DNA from: a virus
Virus record (IMG/VR): IMGVR_UViG_3300043570_002420
Span: 1 to 25,331 of that record
DNA length: 25,331 bases
Strand: one strand, 5' to 3'
Numbering within the stretch: the first letter of the stretch is position 1; each line of letters begins with the position of its first letter. This document shows positions 6,380 to 13,718 of this stretch, one piece after another. The notes beneath the pieces were generated by a model that saw nothing but the letters and a program-made list of their open reading frames with translations, had not been told where the DNA came from and made no database searches. The position numbers were made by a program, and so were the translations under genes.

Positions 6380-6850
6380 TTATTCTACGTCTTTTAATTC
6401 TGTTCTTAATCTACCAATCGCAGCTTCCATTGTGTTGTAAAGCGGGATATTATATCTGCTGCAAACTATATCTACATTACCTTTACGATAAAATCCATCT
6501 GGACAACAAACTATCATTTTACATGAAGTAGCATACAATCCAAGTTCTAATAAACTAATTGGACTCTTTGTTTCTGGTGAAAAGTACATGAAAATAAGGT
6601 TACATTTATCTAGCATATCTAATTCCCAATTAACTTGTTCGCTAAATTGTGGACTAGATTCTGTTTGTTCCCAACTAGAATCCCAATCATTACGTCTAGG
6701 ATTTAAGAATATTAAATCTTTACGATCTTTAAATATTGCTGGAATTGTAGCTTGCCAATCTTCGGCTTTGCCCATTTCTATAGAACCTGCTAAGAATATA
6801 GCATTATCATGTTTCCATGATTCTTTTTGTGGTGGTTTAATTACTTTCAT
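6380..6850 (-). CDS. Nucleoside 2-deoxyribosyltransferase-like protein
   Basis: A 156-aa protein. IFLAGSIEMG (residues 18-27), FLNPRRNDWD (about 49-58), FSEQVNWELDML (about 69-80), FMYFSPETKSPISLLELG (about 88-105) and a C-terminal DIVCSRY. These are the ordered motifs of the NDT-like family (Pfam Nuc_deoxyri_tr2): a Rossmann-like fold cleaving N-glycosidic bonds of nucleotides, with the ELG glutamate as likely nucleophile. Possible roles: salvage, hydrolysis of modified nucleotides, or handling NAD-derived nucleosides, given the NAD genes next door. It overlaps the lipoprotein gene by 14 bases. Confidence 0.8.
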   Translation of the reverse strand: MKVIKPPQKESWKHDNAIFLAGSIEMGKAEDWQATIPAIFKDRKDLIFLNPRRNDWDSSWEQTESSPQFSEQVNWELDMLDKCNLIFMYFSPETKSPISLLELGLYATSCKMIVCCPDGFYRKGNVDIVCSRYNIPLYNTMEAAIGRLRTELKDVE

Positions 6851-7109
6851 TTTGTTTGTGTATTGGATTTTTACAATTTCCTTTATGGGATCCCCATTGG
6901 TTATTACCCATTCCGACTACAATATATTCACAACCTTCAAGAGTGTAGACTCTATAATTTTGATCAGAGTATTGTGAATTACTATCAAGTTCCATTTTAT
7001 GTGGATTTGATTTAGTTGAAACATGTACATTACCTTCGCAGCCTGTAACCACAAAGGCTACAAGCGCTGCAAAGATTAATATTAATAATGTTGCGTTTTT
7101 TCTATTCAT
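6837..7109 (-). CDS. Small lipoprotein with GCEYI...HKGNC motif
   Basis: A 90-aa protein with a signal peptide (NRKNATLLILIFAALVAFVV) and lipobox VTGC, Cys24 being the predicted lipidated residue. The C-terminal part reads LEGCEYIVVG...GSHKGNCKNP, a conserved Cys-containing motif seen in small Bacteroidota and phage proteins. Expected location: inner or outer membrane, periplasmic side. It sits one base from the NAMPT stop. Function unknown; superinfection exclusion is a possibility with no direct support. Confidence 0.75.
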   Translation of the reverse strand: MNRKNATLLILIFAALVAFVVTGCEGNVHVSTKSNPHKMELDSNSQYSDQNYRVYTLEGCEYIVVGMGNNQWGSHKGNCKNPIHKQNESN

Positions 7110-8593
7110 TATGAATTTCTTAAACGTTCTCTGATTTCAGTAAGGGTAGTTTGGTTTAAAAACTCTCCATCTTTATAGATAGTTTTTAACATTCCTTTAC
7201 TCTCATCTTCCCATGAGCATTGATCGACTAGCATATAACCATCGTTAATACTTTTATTAAAAATTTTAGCAACATGCAATAAACCTTTTGCAGATTTCTT
7301 AATACCATCGTCAGTGATTGGATCTTTAAAGATTTCACGACCTTCACCATTTACTTCAACATAAGTGGCTTTCATTGCAAAACCAAATGTATCTCTTGTA
7401 TTAAATTGATATGTGAATGAACCTACACCTAAAACGATATTTGTACTTGCAAATCCTTTTGCCTCTAAACGCTTACAGATTTCATTTGCTCTTTCGATTG
7501 TGATTGAATCTCCGTAGATTGCTCCAATGTGAGAGTCAAGAACTTTGTAACCTTGTTCATTGATTTCTCCACCGAATACATCCCATAATAATTCAACAAC
7601 ACCTTTCTCAATAGCATCTACATTTTCATCATATGGATTTTGTTCGTCATCCCATTTTTTACCACAAATAATTTCAACTGGATCACCAGAGTCAGGTCTA
7701 ATAACTACCTTACCATCACGAGCTAAAATCTCTTCTTTCAATGTAACGATATGTTCAGTACAAACTTTCCATAAGTCCCAAGTATCTGATACGATTGAAA
7801 GAATTCCTGTTGGATATGTTTCCATTAGGTTTCTAAATGTTCCAACCTCATCTTCTTTACTACCAGCACACATAACTGAGTGCTCAGTTGCATTCACAGA
7901 TCCAGCAACAAATCCAGTTTCTCCATAAAACTTACGAGCTCCGAAGATTGCTGGTAAACTGTCTGAACCTGAGAAACTTGTTAAGTGACCAAGACCTGAA
8001 CTAATAGTAGCATCAATAGAATCTAGACCTCTCATTGAGAAATCATGTCCTTGCCAATCAATAAACCAAGATCTTTCAGCATCGGTTTTTTCTTGCCATC
8101 CAGTCAACACTTTACGATATGCATGTGCAATAGTTGCAGAAGTCATTGGTTTCCATAACAAGTTAGAAATAATTGTTTCTAGGTAGTTTGTAATCCAATA
8201 AAAATCTGGATGTGTATTGTAGATTGTCAATACTGGAACTCTCATTGGTACTAAACTACCTTCTTCGATTGTTTTAACAATAATAGGCAAATAACCTAAA
8301 TCATGTAAAGCTTCAAAGTGACTAACATCATAGTCAGTATTTAAGTACATTGACAATTCTCTTTTCATTTCTCCACAAACTTCATCTTTAGGACGACTAA
8401 AGAAATCTTTTTCAAAAGCTTCGTGAATTTGTTTAACTACCATTTGTTGTCCAAATGATACTAATTGATCGCAACCTTGTGGTGCGTACTTGTTACTACG
8501 AGGAGTAAAGTTAGAATAAACCAACGTAGTTCCTTTTGGATATTGTTGGTGATGTCCTGTTTTGTAACCGTCTGTTAAAAATAATGGGTTCAT
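7109..8593 (-). CDS. nadV: Nicotinamide phosphoribosyltransferase (NAMPT/NadV), NARP1-type
   Basis: A 494-aa protein, as long as NAMPT enzymes (about 490). The N-terminus NPLFLTDGYKTGHHQQYP matches the substrate-binding start; HDFSMRG (Arg188), FSGSD, ATEHS (His238, the phosphohistidine position of NAMPT), SDTWDLW, VVIRPDSGDPVEI (Arg299) and GSFTYQFNTRDTFGFAMK all correspond to active-site segments. NAMPT makes NMN from nicotinamide and PRPP. In phage NARP1 its relative joins nicotinamide to ADP-ribose-pyrophosphate, giving NAD+ directly. The PRPP-synthetase-like partner lies 1.4 kb upstream on the same strand, favouring NARP1. It is preceded by its own promoter cassette. Confidence 0.95.
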   Translation of the reverse strand: MNPLFLTDGYKTGHHQQYPKGTTLVYSNFTPRSNKYAPQGCDQLVSFGQQMVVKQIHEAFEKDFFSRPKDEVCGEMKRELSMYLNTDYDVSHFEALHDLGYLPIIVKTIEEGSLVPMRVPVLTIYNTHPDFYWITNYLETIISNLLWKPMTSATIAHAYRKVLTGWQEKTDAERSWFIDWQGHDFSMRGLDSIDATISSGLGHLTSFSGSDSLPAIFGARKFYGETGFVAGSVNATEHSVMCAGSKEDEVGTFRNLMETYPTGILSIVSDTWDLWKVCTEHIVTLKEEILARDGKVVIRPDSGDPVEIICGKKWDDEQNPYDENVDAIEKGVVELLWDVFGGEINEQGYKVLDSHIGAIYGDSITIERANEICKRLEAKGFASTNIVLGVGSFTYQFNTRDTFGFAMKATYVEVNGEGREIFKDPITDDGIKKSAKGLLHVAKIFNKSINDGYMLVDQCSWEDESKGMLKTIYKDGEFLNQTTLTEIRERLRNS

Positions 8594-8607
8594 ATATTGA
8601 TTGTTTT

Positions 8608-8673
8608 TAATTATAAAGTAAATATACTAATAATAATTGATCTGGTAAAATTTATTATTAAAAAGTTACGAAC
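8608..8673 (-). promoter_or_regulatory. Promoter cassette, 37-base spacing, no hairpin
   Basis: Minus strand: TGTTCGTAAC box (8665-8673), 37 bases without hairpin, GTATATTTAC (core 8621-8627), TTTATAATTAAAAAC, then NAMPT at 8593. Without a terminator here, NAMPT can be read both from this promoter and from upstream. Confidence 0.65.
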
Positions 8674-8675
8674 AT

Positions 8676-9197
8676 TTATAGTTTGTAAATTACCACTGAC
8701 ACTTTCATATCTTTTAGTTCTGTTTGGATAATGGTTTTAATTCTGTTCCAGTCTCCGCCTGCTAATCCTGCACCAATCTTTGGCAATCCAATATGTTTGC
8801 CTTTGAACGTGTGATTTATCTTGCGCATACACATTGTTAGTGCTTCGTAATCAATTGGTTTAGCAGTTCCATCTTTATGATTTGCACCATAATTATATTG
8901 AGTATATGAATTAACAACATATGGTATTGCACCATCTCTTTCAACTAGCCATTCAATTTGTCCTAATTTGTTAATATCACCTTTACGAGTAAAAGATTCA
9001 AGAGGATATTGATCAACTCCAAATGCTTTTGCCATTTGAGGTGCTATTCCAGCACCCATTGTGCTCATGCAATTACAACCATGTGTAATAACATCAAATG
9101 TACCTTCGTTGGCTAATTTGATTAGATCACCATTAATTTCTTGATAATTTGTATCAACCTCTATCTCTGATTTTATAAAATCATTTAATTGTCCCAT
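8676..9197 (-). CDS. ADP-ribose-binding macrodomain protein (Poa1p/ALC1-like)
   Basis: A 173-aa single macrodomain. NGDLIKL (22-28), THGCNCMSTMGAGIAPQMA (38-56) with the glycine loop, LGQIEW, VVNSYTQYNYG and LPKIGAGLAGGDWNRI (138-153), ending VSVVIYKL. This is the macrodomain fold of the Poa1p/TARG1/ALC1 type, which binds ADP-ribose and can hydrolyse ADP-ribose-1''-phosphate, O-acyl-ADP-ribose or ADP-ribosyl adducts on proteins or nucleic acids. It starts where the PTH2-like gene ends (one-base overlap). Lying between the two NAD+-rebuilding genes, it may process ADP-ribose made by host defence NADases or remove ADP-ribose marks. Confidence 0.93.
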   Translation of the reverse strand: MGQLNDFIKSEIEVDTNYQEINGDLIKLANEGTFDVITHGCNCMSTMGAGIAPQMAKAFGVDQYPLESFTRKGDINKLGQIEWLVERDGAIPYVVNSYTQYNYGANHKDGTAKPIDYEALTMCMRKINHTFKGKHIGLPKIGAGLAGGDWNRIKTIIQTELKDMKVSVVIYKL

Positions 9198-9694
9198 TAT
9201 GCTAGTCTAAATCGTTTTAAAAATTCTCTTAAGAAAATGATCTGATCTGCTTCCTTTTCACTTTCAGCAAATTTCATCTTCCATTCATAATAATCCATTT
9301 CGATTGGTGTTGTACCATCTATATAATATGGACCAACATAATCAGGCCAGTGGGTTTTGTCAAAAACTCTGTCATCAACTAAGAAAACCACAGCAGTCAT
9401 TTGATCTCCCAAATCTGGCTCATGAAATTCTCCAACTTTAATACCTCGATCTGTTAATTCAAAATAGTTTTGCTGAAGAGTTCCTAATCTCATGCTACTG
9501 TCATTAGTAGTTCCACCATTTAAAATAATAAATGTTTTGTCTATTTTCGCCCATTCTTGGTATTCTGGAGTATTAAAGAAATCAAGCCCATATTCTACAA
9601 CAGCATGTCCAAATTGGATACCTTGTTGGATTGGGCTTAAATTATAAGGCACCAATCCATACATTCGATATTCTCTATTGTAAATAGATTCCAT
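9197..9694 (-). CDS. Peptidyl-tRNA hydrolase 2-like protein
   Basis: A 165-aa protein. IQQGIQFGHAVVEYG (about residues 22-36) fits the PTH2 Q-x-x-H-A helix; IDKTFIILNGG matches the following strand; LGTLQQNYFELTDRGIKVGEFHEPDLGDQMTAVVFLVDDR matches the helix plus EPDL-x(3)-TA(I/V)AF strand of PTH2-like proteins, quoted here by landmarks around residues 72-111. Pth2 recycles peptidyl-tRNA. A phage encoding many tRNAs could benefit. Catalytic Lys and Asp of the true enzymes are not clearly conserved, so it may be a relative with another activity. Confidence 0.5.
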   Translation of the reverse strand: MESIYNREYRMYGLVPYNLSPIQQGIQFGHAVVEYGLDFFNTPEYQEWAKIDKTFIILNGGTTNDSSMRLGTLQQNYFELTDRGIKVGEFHEPDLGDQMTAVVFLVDDRVFDKTHWPDYVGPYYIDGTTPIEMDYYEWKMKFAESEKEADQIIFLREFLKRFRLA

Positions 9695-9828
9695 TACTCT
9701 GCTTCCTCGTTTTCAGATTCTTCTACTTCAACTTCTCTTAATTCATATCTTGAACCCAAGATTGGATCATGAACCAGTACAATAACTTCTTGTACTTCTT
9801 TTGCTACTTCTACTTCTTTTTTTCTCAT
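9694..9828 (-). CDS. Small acidic protein, unknown
   Basis: A 44-aa protein MRKKEVEVAKEVQEVIVLVH followed by DPILGSRYELREVEVEESEN. The start overlaps the upstream stop (ATGA) and the stop overlaps the next start (TAATG), the usual layout for coupled genes in this window. No family recognised. Confidence 0.65.
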   Translation of the reverse strand: MRKKEVEVAKEVQEVIVLVHDPILGSRYELREVEVEESENEEAE

Positions 9829-10040
9829 ATTAAATTTAATTGTGTTAGTTCTTCAATGGCTGCATCAAATGCTTCTTGCCATGTTCGGTATAAATACCAA
9901 TCTCTTACTTCAATTTTTTCATAGTTACCAAAGTGTTCATATTTGTATATGTCGAATGCAAACTTTGGAGCACTTGTACGGTCCACTTCTATTTCTATAA
10001 CGTATCCGTGTTGTGTGAATAATGAATCAACTGTATACAT
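9825..10040 (-). CDS. Unknown 71-aa protein
   Basis: An alpha/beta protein starting MYTVDSLFTQHGYVIEIEVD, with a helical C-terminus (TWQEAFDAAIEELTQL). Coupled by one base to the PRPP-synthetase-like gene and by four bases to the next. No family recognised. Confidence 0.65.
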   Translation of the reverse strand: MYTVDSLFTQHGYVIEIEVDRTSAPKFAFDIYKYEHFGNYEKIEVRDWYLYRTWQEAFDAAIEELTQLNLI

Positions 10041-10915
10041 TAGAATATGTTAAATGCAATTGTTTTAGTGTTCTCACCATACTCATTATCTGCAACTTCT
10101 CGGTAGCTATTTGTTGTATAGATGCCTTCAAAATATTGTGATAATTCTTTAAATCCAGCACTAAAAATACCATGTGTTACTACTAAATAAACTTTAGCAC
10201 TTGGTCGGCTTCCTTTAATAGCTTTAGCCAATTCAATGAAAGTTCTACCACCATCACAAATGTCATCAATGATAACGTACTTTAAATCTGCATGTTGATC
10301 TAAAGTGGGAATCTCAGTTCTAAGAATCTTTCCAGTTTTAATATCTCGCACTTTAGATGCTGTAACAATATTATCAATGTTAAATTCTTTTGCAACATCA
10401 AAGATCTTTTTATAAGCGCCAGCATCTGGACTTACTAAACAGATTCTGCTTTGTGCACCATCTTTATTATCAATCTTTGTTAATGCATCTTTAACCAAAC
10501 GATGGTTATTGTGTTTGTGATAGTTATTCAAACAAGCTTCTAAAACATCTGAGTGAGGATCTAATACTGTCACTCTTGAGAAGTTTTGTGCATTGATGAT
10601 TGGACAAATAACTGTTTTAAGGTAGTTACTGGTACCAGCCTCGAATTTACGATCTGAACGAGCTCCTAAAAAATAAGGTACATTTAACTTAACATTCTCG
10701 ACATATGAAAATTCACGAAGTGCTTGATTAGCAGCAATAATGATTTCTAAATCCTTAAATGAATTAAATCGACTTGTAATACTTACTGTGATTTTGTTTG
10801 GTAAATCTGCATCAACCATATCTAATGTGATTGATTGCTGACCATCAGGAAATCGAGAGATTTTGTATTTAATGTCTGAATTTTCTAGGTCTACTAAGTT
10901 TAATTTCTGTACCAT
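10040..10915 (-). CDS. prs: PRPP synthetase-like protein (NARP1 ADP-ribose pyrophosphokinase candidate)
   Basis: A 291-aa ribose-phosphate pyrophosphokinase-family protein. YFLGARSDRKF (81-91) is the ATP-binding PxxYARQDR region, VLDPHSD (117-123) matches DLHxxQ, VSPDAGAYKK (161-170) and KYVIIDDICDGGRTF (212-226) is the PRPP loop. Prs makes PRPP from ribose-5-phosphate and ATP. Phage relatives paired with NAMPT act on ADP-ribose instead, giving ADP-ribose-1''-pyrophosphate for NAD+ rebuilding. PDPHSD in place of DLHxxQ and the NAMPT partner fit the specialised role, but the substrate cannot be read from sequence alone. Confidence 0.9.
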   Translation of the reverse strand: MVQKLNLVDLENSDIKYKISRFPDGQQSITLDMVDADLPNKITVSITSRFNSFKDLEIIIAANQALREFSYVENVKLNVPYFLGARSDRKFEAGTSNYLKTVICPIINAQNFSRVTVLDPHSDVLEACLNNYHKHNNHRLVKDALTKIDNKDGAQSRICLVSPDAGAYKKIFDVAKEFNIDNIVTASKVRDIKTGKILRTEIPTLDQHADLKYVIIDDICDGGRTFIELAKAIKGSRPSAKVYLVVTHGIFSAGFKELSQYFEGIYTTNSYREVADNEYGENTKTIAFNIF

Positions 10916-10921
10916 GATTTG

Positions 10922-10948
10922 TTTCTTTTTAATTATATGTAAATATAC
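10922..10948 (-). promoter_or_regulatory. Promoter core without upstream box
   Basis: Minus strand GTATATTTAC (core 10942-10948) followed by ATATAATTAAAAAG and the start at 10915. This is the same core and leader as the seven cassettes, but at 37 or 48 bases upstream no GTTCGTAAC box is present. The upstream gene's coding end (GTTAACAAG) is only vaguely similar. Confidence 0.5.
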
Positions 10949-10990
10949 ACAAAAGTTTTGACATAAAACAATATTTGAGCAACTATTTTA

Positions 10991-11395
10991 TCAAAACTTG
11001 TTAACAATTATACGTCCGGTAATCTGGGTGCCATTTTGAGTGTCTTCCGTGGCCCAATCTATAAGATCACCTTTCATAATTTGTTCACATATTTCTCTAG
11101 CAATTCCAGCCTTATACATGTCCATTGCAAAATTTCCACTGGTAGATGCATTACCGGATCCACTGGTAGAAAAATCAGTACCATACATCATTTCCATATT
11201 AGACATGTTTCTAGTGCTTCTAATTTGTATAGGATTTCCTATTTTAGTATCGTAAACAAATGCCTTTCCAGTTTCATTTTTACGCTCTCTTTTAAAGAAC
11301 ATTGAAATTGGCCAAAGAAAATATAATATTTCTTTCCAATCAAAATTCTTTAGGTTCTGATCCATTCGATCGCACCATTCGTTAAATCTTTTCAT
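10991..11395 (-). CDS. Unknown 134-aa protein
   Basis: Starts MKRFNEWCDRMDQNLKNFDW, a possible membrane-proximal hydrophobic stretch LYFLWPISMFF (about residues 24-34), a low-complexity STSGSGNASTSG linker near the middle, and a folded end ITGRIIVNKF. No domain recognised. It starts where the preceding gene stops (one-base overlap). Confidence 0.7.
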   Translation of the reverse strand: MKRFNEWCDRMDQNLKNFDWKEILYFLWPISMFFKRERKNETGKAFVYDTKIGNPIQIRSTRNMSNMEMMYGTDFSTSGSGNASTSGNFAMDMYKAGIAREICEQIMKGDLIDWATEDTQNGTQITGRIIVNKF

Positions 11396-11829
11396 TAGCT
11401 TCTGTATCTTAATTCATTTTGACGATAAACACTTAACACAGATCCTTGTCCGTGTGTAATTGCAAATTGATAACCATAATAATCATAGATCATTGATGAG
11501 AAATTCTCTGTTAAACCATCCAATGGCTCGATTTCTGTTCCATGAATAGATGCCAATTCCCACATTAAATTCATAATATGAAGAGATCGATCAGTGTATG
11601 TTGAGTAATGTCTCTCATCATACTTTTCTTGTTTCTCTAGAATATCTAACATTAAATAATCAAATGTCGAATCATCACAAACACCATATCGTTGCAATAG
11701 TTTATTTGCTCTTTCTAATTGAATCTTCTCCTTTTCATATAATTTACGGAAATATTCTTCCATTGCCTTTTGGCCTTCTGGACTTTCCATATGTTCCTTT
11801 AATCTTTCTACTAGACTTTTAGTTTCCAT
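11395..11829 (-). CDS. Coiled-coil protein, unknown
   Basis: A 144-aa protein with a charged helical N-terminal half (METKSLVERLKEHMESPEGQ, then KLYEKEKIQLERANKLLQRY), probably coiled coil, and a C-terminal part with YDYYGYQFAITHGQG. No domain recognised. Confidence 0.7.
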   Translation of the reverse strand: METKSLVERLKEHMESPEGQKAMEEYFRKLYEKEKIQLERANKLLQRYGVCDDSTFDYLMLDILEKQEKYDERHYSTYTDRSLHIMNLMWELASIHGTEIEPLDGLTENFSSMIYDYYGYQFAITHGQGSVLSVYRQNELRYRS

Positions 11830-11833
11830 GACC

Positions 11834-12226
11834 CTATTTGTTAATGATTACTGTGAATTTTTTGTCTGATCCTAAGATTAAATCATCAACGTAAGCTTGA
11901 GCTGCTTCAGTAGATTCAAAGTTAACACCGAAAGATTGTTTATATCCTAAACGGATTTCAACATGTGCTCTACTATAAACTTTTTTATTTACATCATCTA
12001 CCCTATACCATGTGTAATCATCAAAATATGAAGTTGGTTTCCGATTCTGGCCGCTATCATAATCTGACCAACCTGCAATAATTCCAAGTTTCATACCATA
12101 CTTAATTCCTAAGAATGTTTTAGGACTTGGTGGAATAGAAGACCACCATTTGTAACTGGTGCTTTCCTTTTCGGGTGTTAAAGTAATTGAGTCTACTTTG
12201 TCTAGTTCAAAATAATGTTTTTGCAT
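11834..12226 (-). CDS. Unknown 130-aa beta-rich protein
   Basis: Rich in Tyr/Trp/Lys (SYKWWSSIPPSP near the start; HVEIRLGYKQSFGVNF towards the end) and predicted beta-rich with a terminal AQAYVDDLILGS helix. No domain recognised. Four-base gap to its neighbours. Confidence 0.7.
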   Translation of the reverse strand: MQKHYFELDKVDSITLTPEKESTSYKWWSSIPPSPKTFLGIKYGMKLGIIAGWSDYDSGQNRKPTSYFDDYTWYRVDDVNKKVYSRAHVEIRLGYKQSFGVNFESTEAAQAYVDDLILGSDKKFTVIINK

Positions 12227-12230
12227 AATC

Positions 12231-12497
12231 TTAGTTAATAAAGTGTTTTAGATAAATCGCTTGCTGTCTGATACCAAATTCTCTTGTAAGAATATTAGAC
12301 GCTATTTGATCTTTCATAAAAAGATTTAAACCAATAATCATTTGGCTAGCATTGTGTTTCTTTACGCGACCTTGGATCATTCCTTCTACATCTGCAAGTT
12401 TATTAATAATAACTGCAAGTTGTTCCTGTGTTTCGGCTTGATTAACTAGTTGCCATGTTTCTAATTCTGTCATATTGTTTTGTTTTTGTTTTTCCAA
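12231..12497 (-). CDS. Small helical protein, unknown
   Basis: An 88-aa predicted all-helical protein (ETWQLVNQAETQEQLAVIIN, then MIIGLNLFMKDQIASNIL). It overlaps the upstream gene by 28 bases in another frame; MTELETW at residue 9 is a possible alternative start, which would remove most of that overlap. Confidence 0.65.
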   Translation of the reverse strand: MEKQKQNNMTELETWQLVNQAETQEQLAVIINKLADVEGMIQGRVKKHNASQMIIGLNLFMKDQIASNILTREFGIRQQAIYLKHFIN

Positions 12498-12745
12498 CCA
12501 CCAAGTGGCATTATTTCTTCGTGAGTTCCTAACGGATGTTTTTCATTAACGTCTTCTTCTCTACCAGAAGCAATACCCATGATTTTGATATTTTGATTTC
12601 CGGCGATAATCTTTGTTTTTTCAATTGCCTCTTGGGTATCTTCAGCCATTACACATGTAACGAAGTCTTTATATTTGCTAAATGCAGGATTTTTGTGATC
12701 CTCATCATAGTAATGTAAATAGTAAACTGTTATTGGCTTTTTCAT
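12470..12745 (-). CDS. Unknown 91-aa protein
   Basis: Alpha/beta protein starting MKKPITVYYLHYYDEDHKNP; it then has VTCVMAEDTQEAIEKTKIIA, which looks like a strand followed by a helix, and a Gly-rich end. No family recognised. Its 3' end overlaps the next gene. Confidence 0.65.
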   Translation of the reverse strand: MKKPITVYYLHYYDEDHKNPAFSKYKDFVTCVMAEDTQEAIEKTKIIAGNQNIKIMGIASGREEDVNEKHPLGTHEEIMPLGGWKNKNKTI

Positions 12746-12781
12746 CTTATCTTACCTTTGGTTTGAGACATTTTTTATATG

Positions 12782-13024
12782 CTACTTTTGCTTTTTAGTT
12801 TCAACATAGAATTTTTTCTTCATCTCTTCTTGATTTTCAGGAGTCCATGAAATTATAAAATCTCTCAAAACTTGTTCGTCAAGACTATAGATATAATTCT
12901 TATCGTATGGTAATTTAAGTCCTTGCATTAAAGTTTCAAATTCAAGAATAAGATTAGCTTTAACGTTTAAACTTTTTAGAAGTTCGCGTTCGTTCGGTGT
13001 TAGATTTTTTTCGTTGTTTGACAT
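12782..13024 (-). CDS. Unknown 80-aa protein
   Basis: Charged helical protein starting MSNNEKNLTPNERELLKSLN and ending KKKFYVETKKQK. No family recognised; a 36-base gap separates it from the next gene. Confidence 0.65.
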   Translation of the reverse strand: MSNNEKNLTPNERELLKSLNVKANLILEFETLMQGLKLPYDKNYIYSLDEQVLRDFIISWTPENQEEMKKKFYVETKKQK

Positions 13025-13034
13025 GATTGTTGGT

Positions 13035-13391
13035 TTAAGAAAGTTGATAAGATTTTACAGTGTTTCTGTAATTTACTACGGCACGGGCAAGAAGCTCTAG
13101 ACGTTTATTTGGATCCATTTCTAAAATTCTATGTTTAGCTTCAGATGTGTATTCATTACCATAATAATCGGTGTACTCGATTGGCACCATTTGAGTTTTA
13201 TTTAATTGATAAATGGTCGTGATTTTGTGACCTCTCCAATTCCTAACAGAATATTTACGACGGACATAACCACTTTCATAACTAATATAATCACAATTTG
13301 TAATCGGATCATGATAACATACTGTACCATTATCGGCTTGACGTTGACTTGTTACTTCAACACATCTAAGTATTTCTAATTTCTTGCTCAT
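13035..13391 (-). CDS. Unknown 118-aa protein
   Basis: Basic, Tyr-rich protein, predicted beta-rich in the first two thirds (CYHDPITNCDYISYESGYVR, RKYSVRNWRGHKITTIYQL) and helical at the end (NKRLELLARAVVNYRNTV). Could bind nucleic acid by charge. No family recognised. Confidence 0.7.
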   Translation of the reverse strand: MSKKLEILRCVEVTSQRQADNGTVCYHDPITNCDYISYESGYVRRKYSVRNWRGHKITTIYQLNKTQMVPIEYTDYYGNEYTSEAKHRILEMDPNKRLELLARAVVNYRNTVKSYQLS

Positions 13392-13412
13392 TTTTTTATT
13401 TTTAAATTTATA

Positions 13413-13640
13413 TTAAAGTCCAGTTTCTCTTCTAAAATCGTAATCTTCTTTTTCAGCCTCAGAATATACATTAAGATTCAAGTATCGTCCTTCTGAAAGT
13501 TTACTAGTTGAGGTACGAGTTTCTTCGTGGTCCCAATTGAAACAAAAATCATACTCTTCTTGAGTCAAATACTCTTTGGTATTCATGATCTCTTGATACT
13601 GTTTGTACTCTTGTTCTGTTAAATAAAGTTCTTCTGTCAT
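13413..13640 (-). CDS. Small acidic protein, unknown
   Basis: A 75-aa protein with two related stretches, LTEQEYKQYQEIMN and LTQEEYDFCFNW, which may be a duplicated short helix. First gene after a promoter cassette. No family recognised. Confidence 0.65.
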   Translation of the reverse strand: MTEELYLTEQEYKQYQEIMNTKEYLTQEEYDFCFNWDHEETRTSTSKLSEGRYLNLNVYSEAEKEDYDFRRETGL

Positions 13641-13651
13641 GTTGTTTGTTT

Positions 13652-13718
13652 TTAATTATAAGGCTAATATACAACTAATATTTGATATAAAAAAATATAT
13701 TAAGATAAAGTTATTAAC
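13652..13718 (-). promoter_or_regulatory. Promoter cassette, 37-base spacing, box diverged inside coding sequence
   Basis: Minus strand: variant box GTTAATAAC (13710-13718), 37 bases, GTATATTAGC (core 13666-13672), CTTATAATTAAAAAC, start at 13640. The box and part of the gap lie inside the last codons of the SWIM-protein gene, which may explain the change from GTTCGTAAC. Confidence 0.55.
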
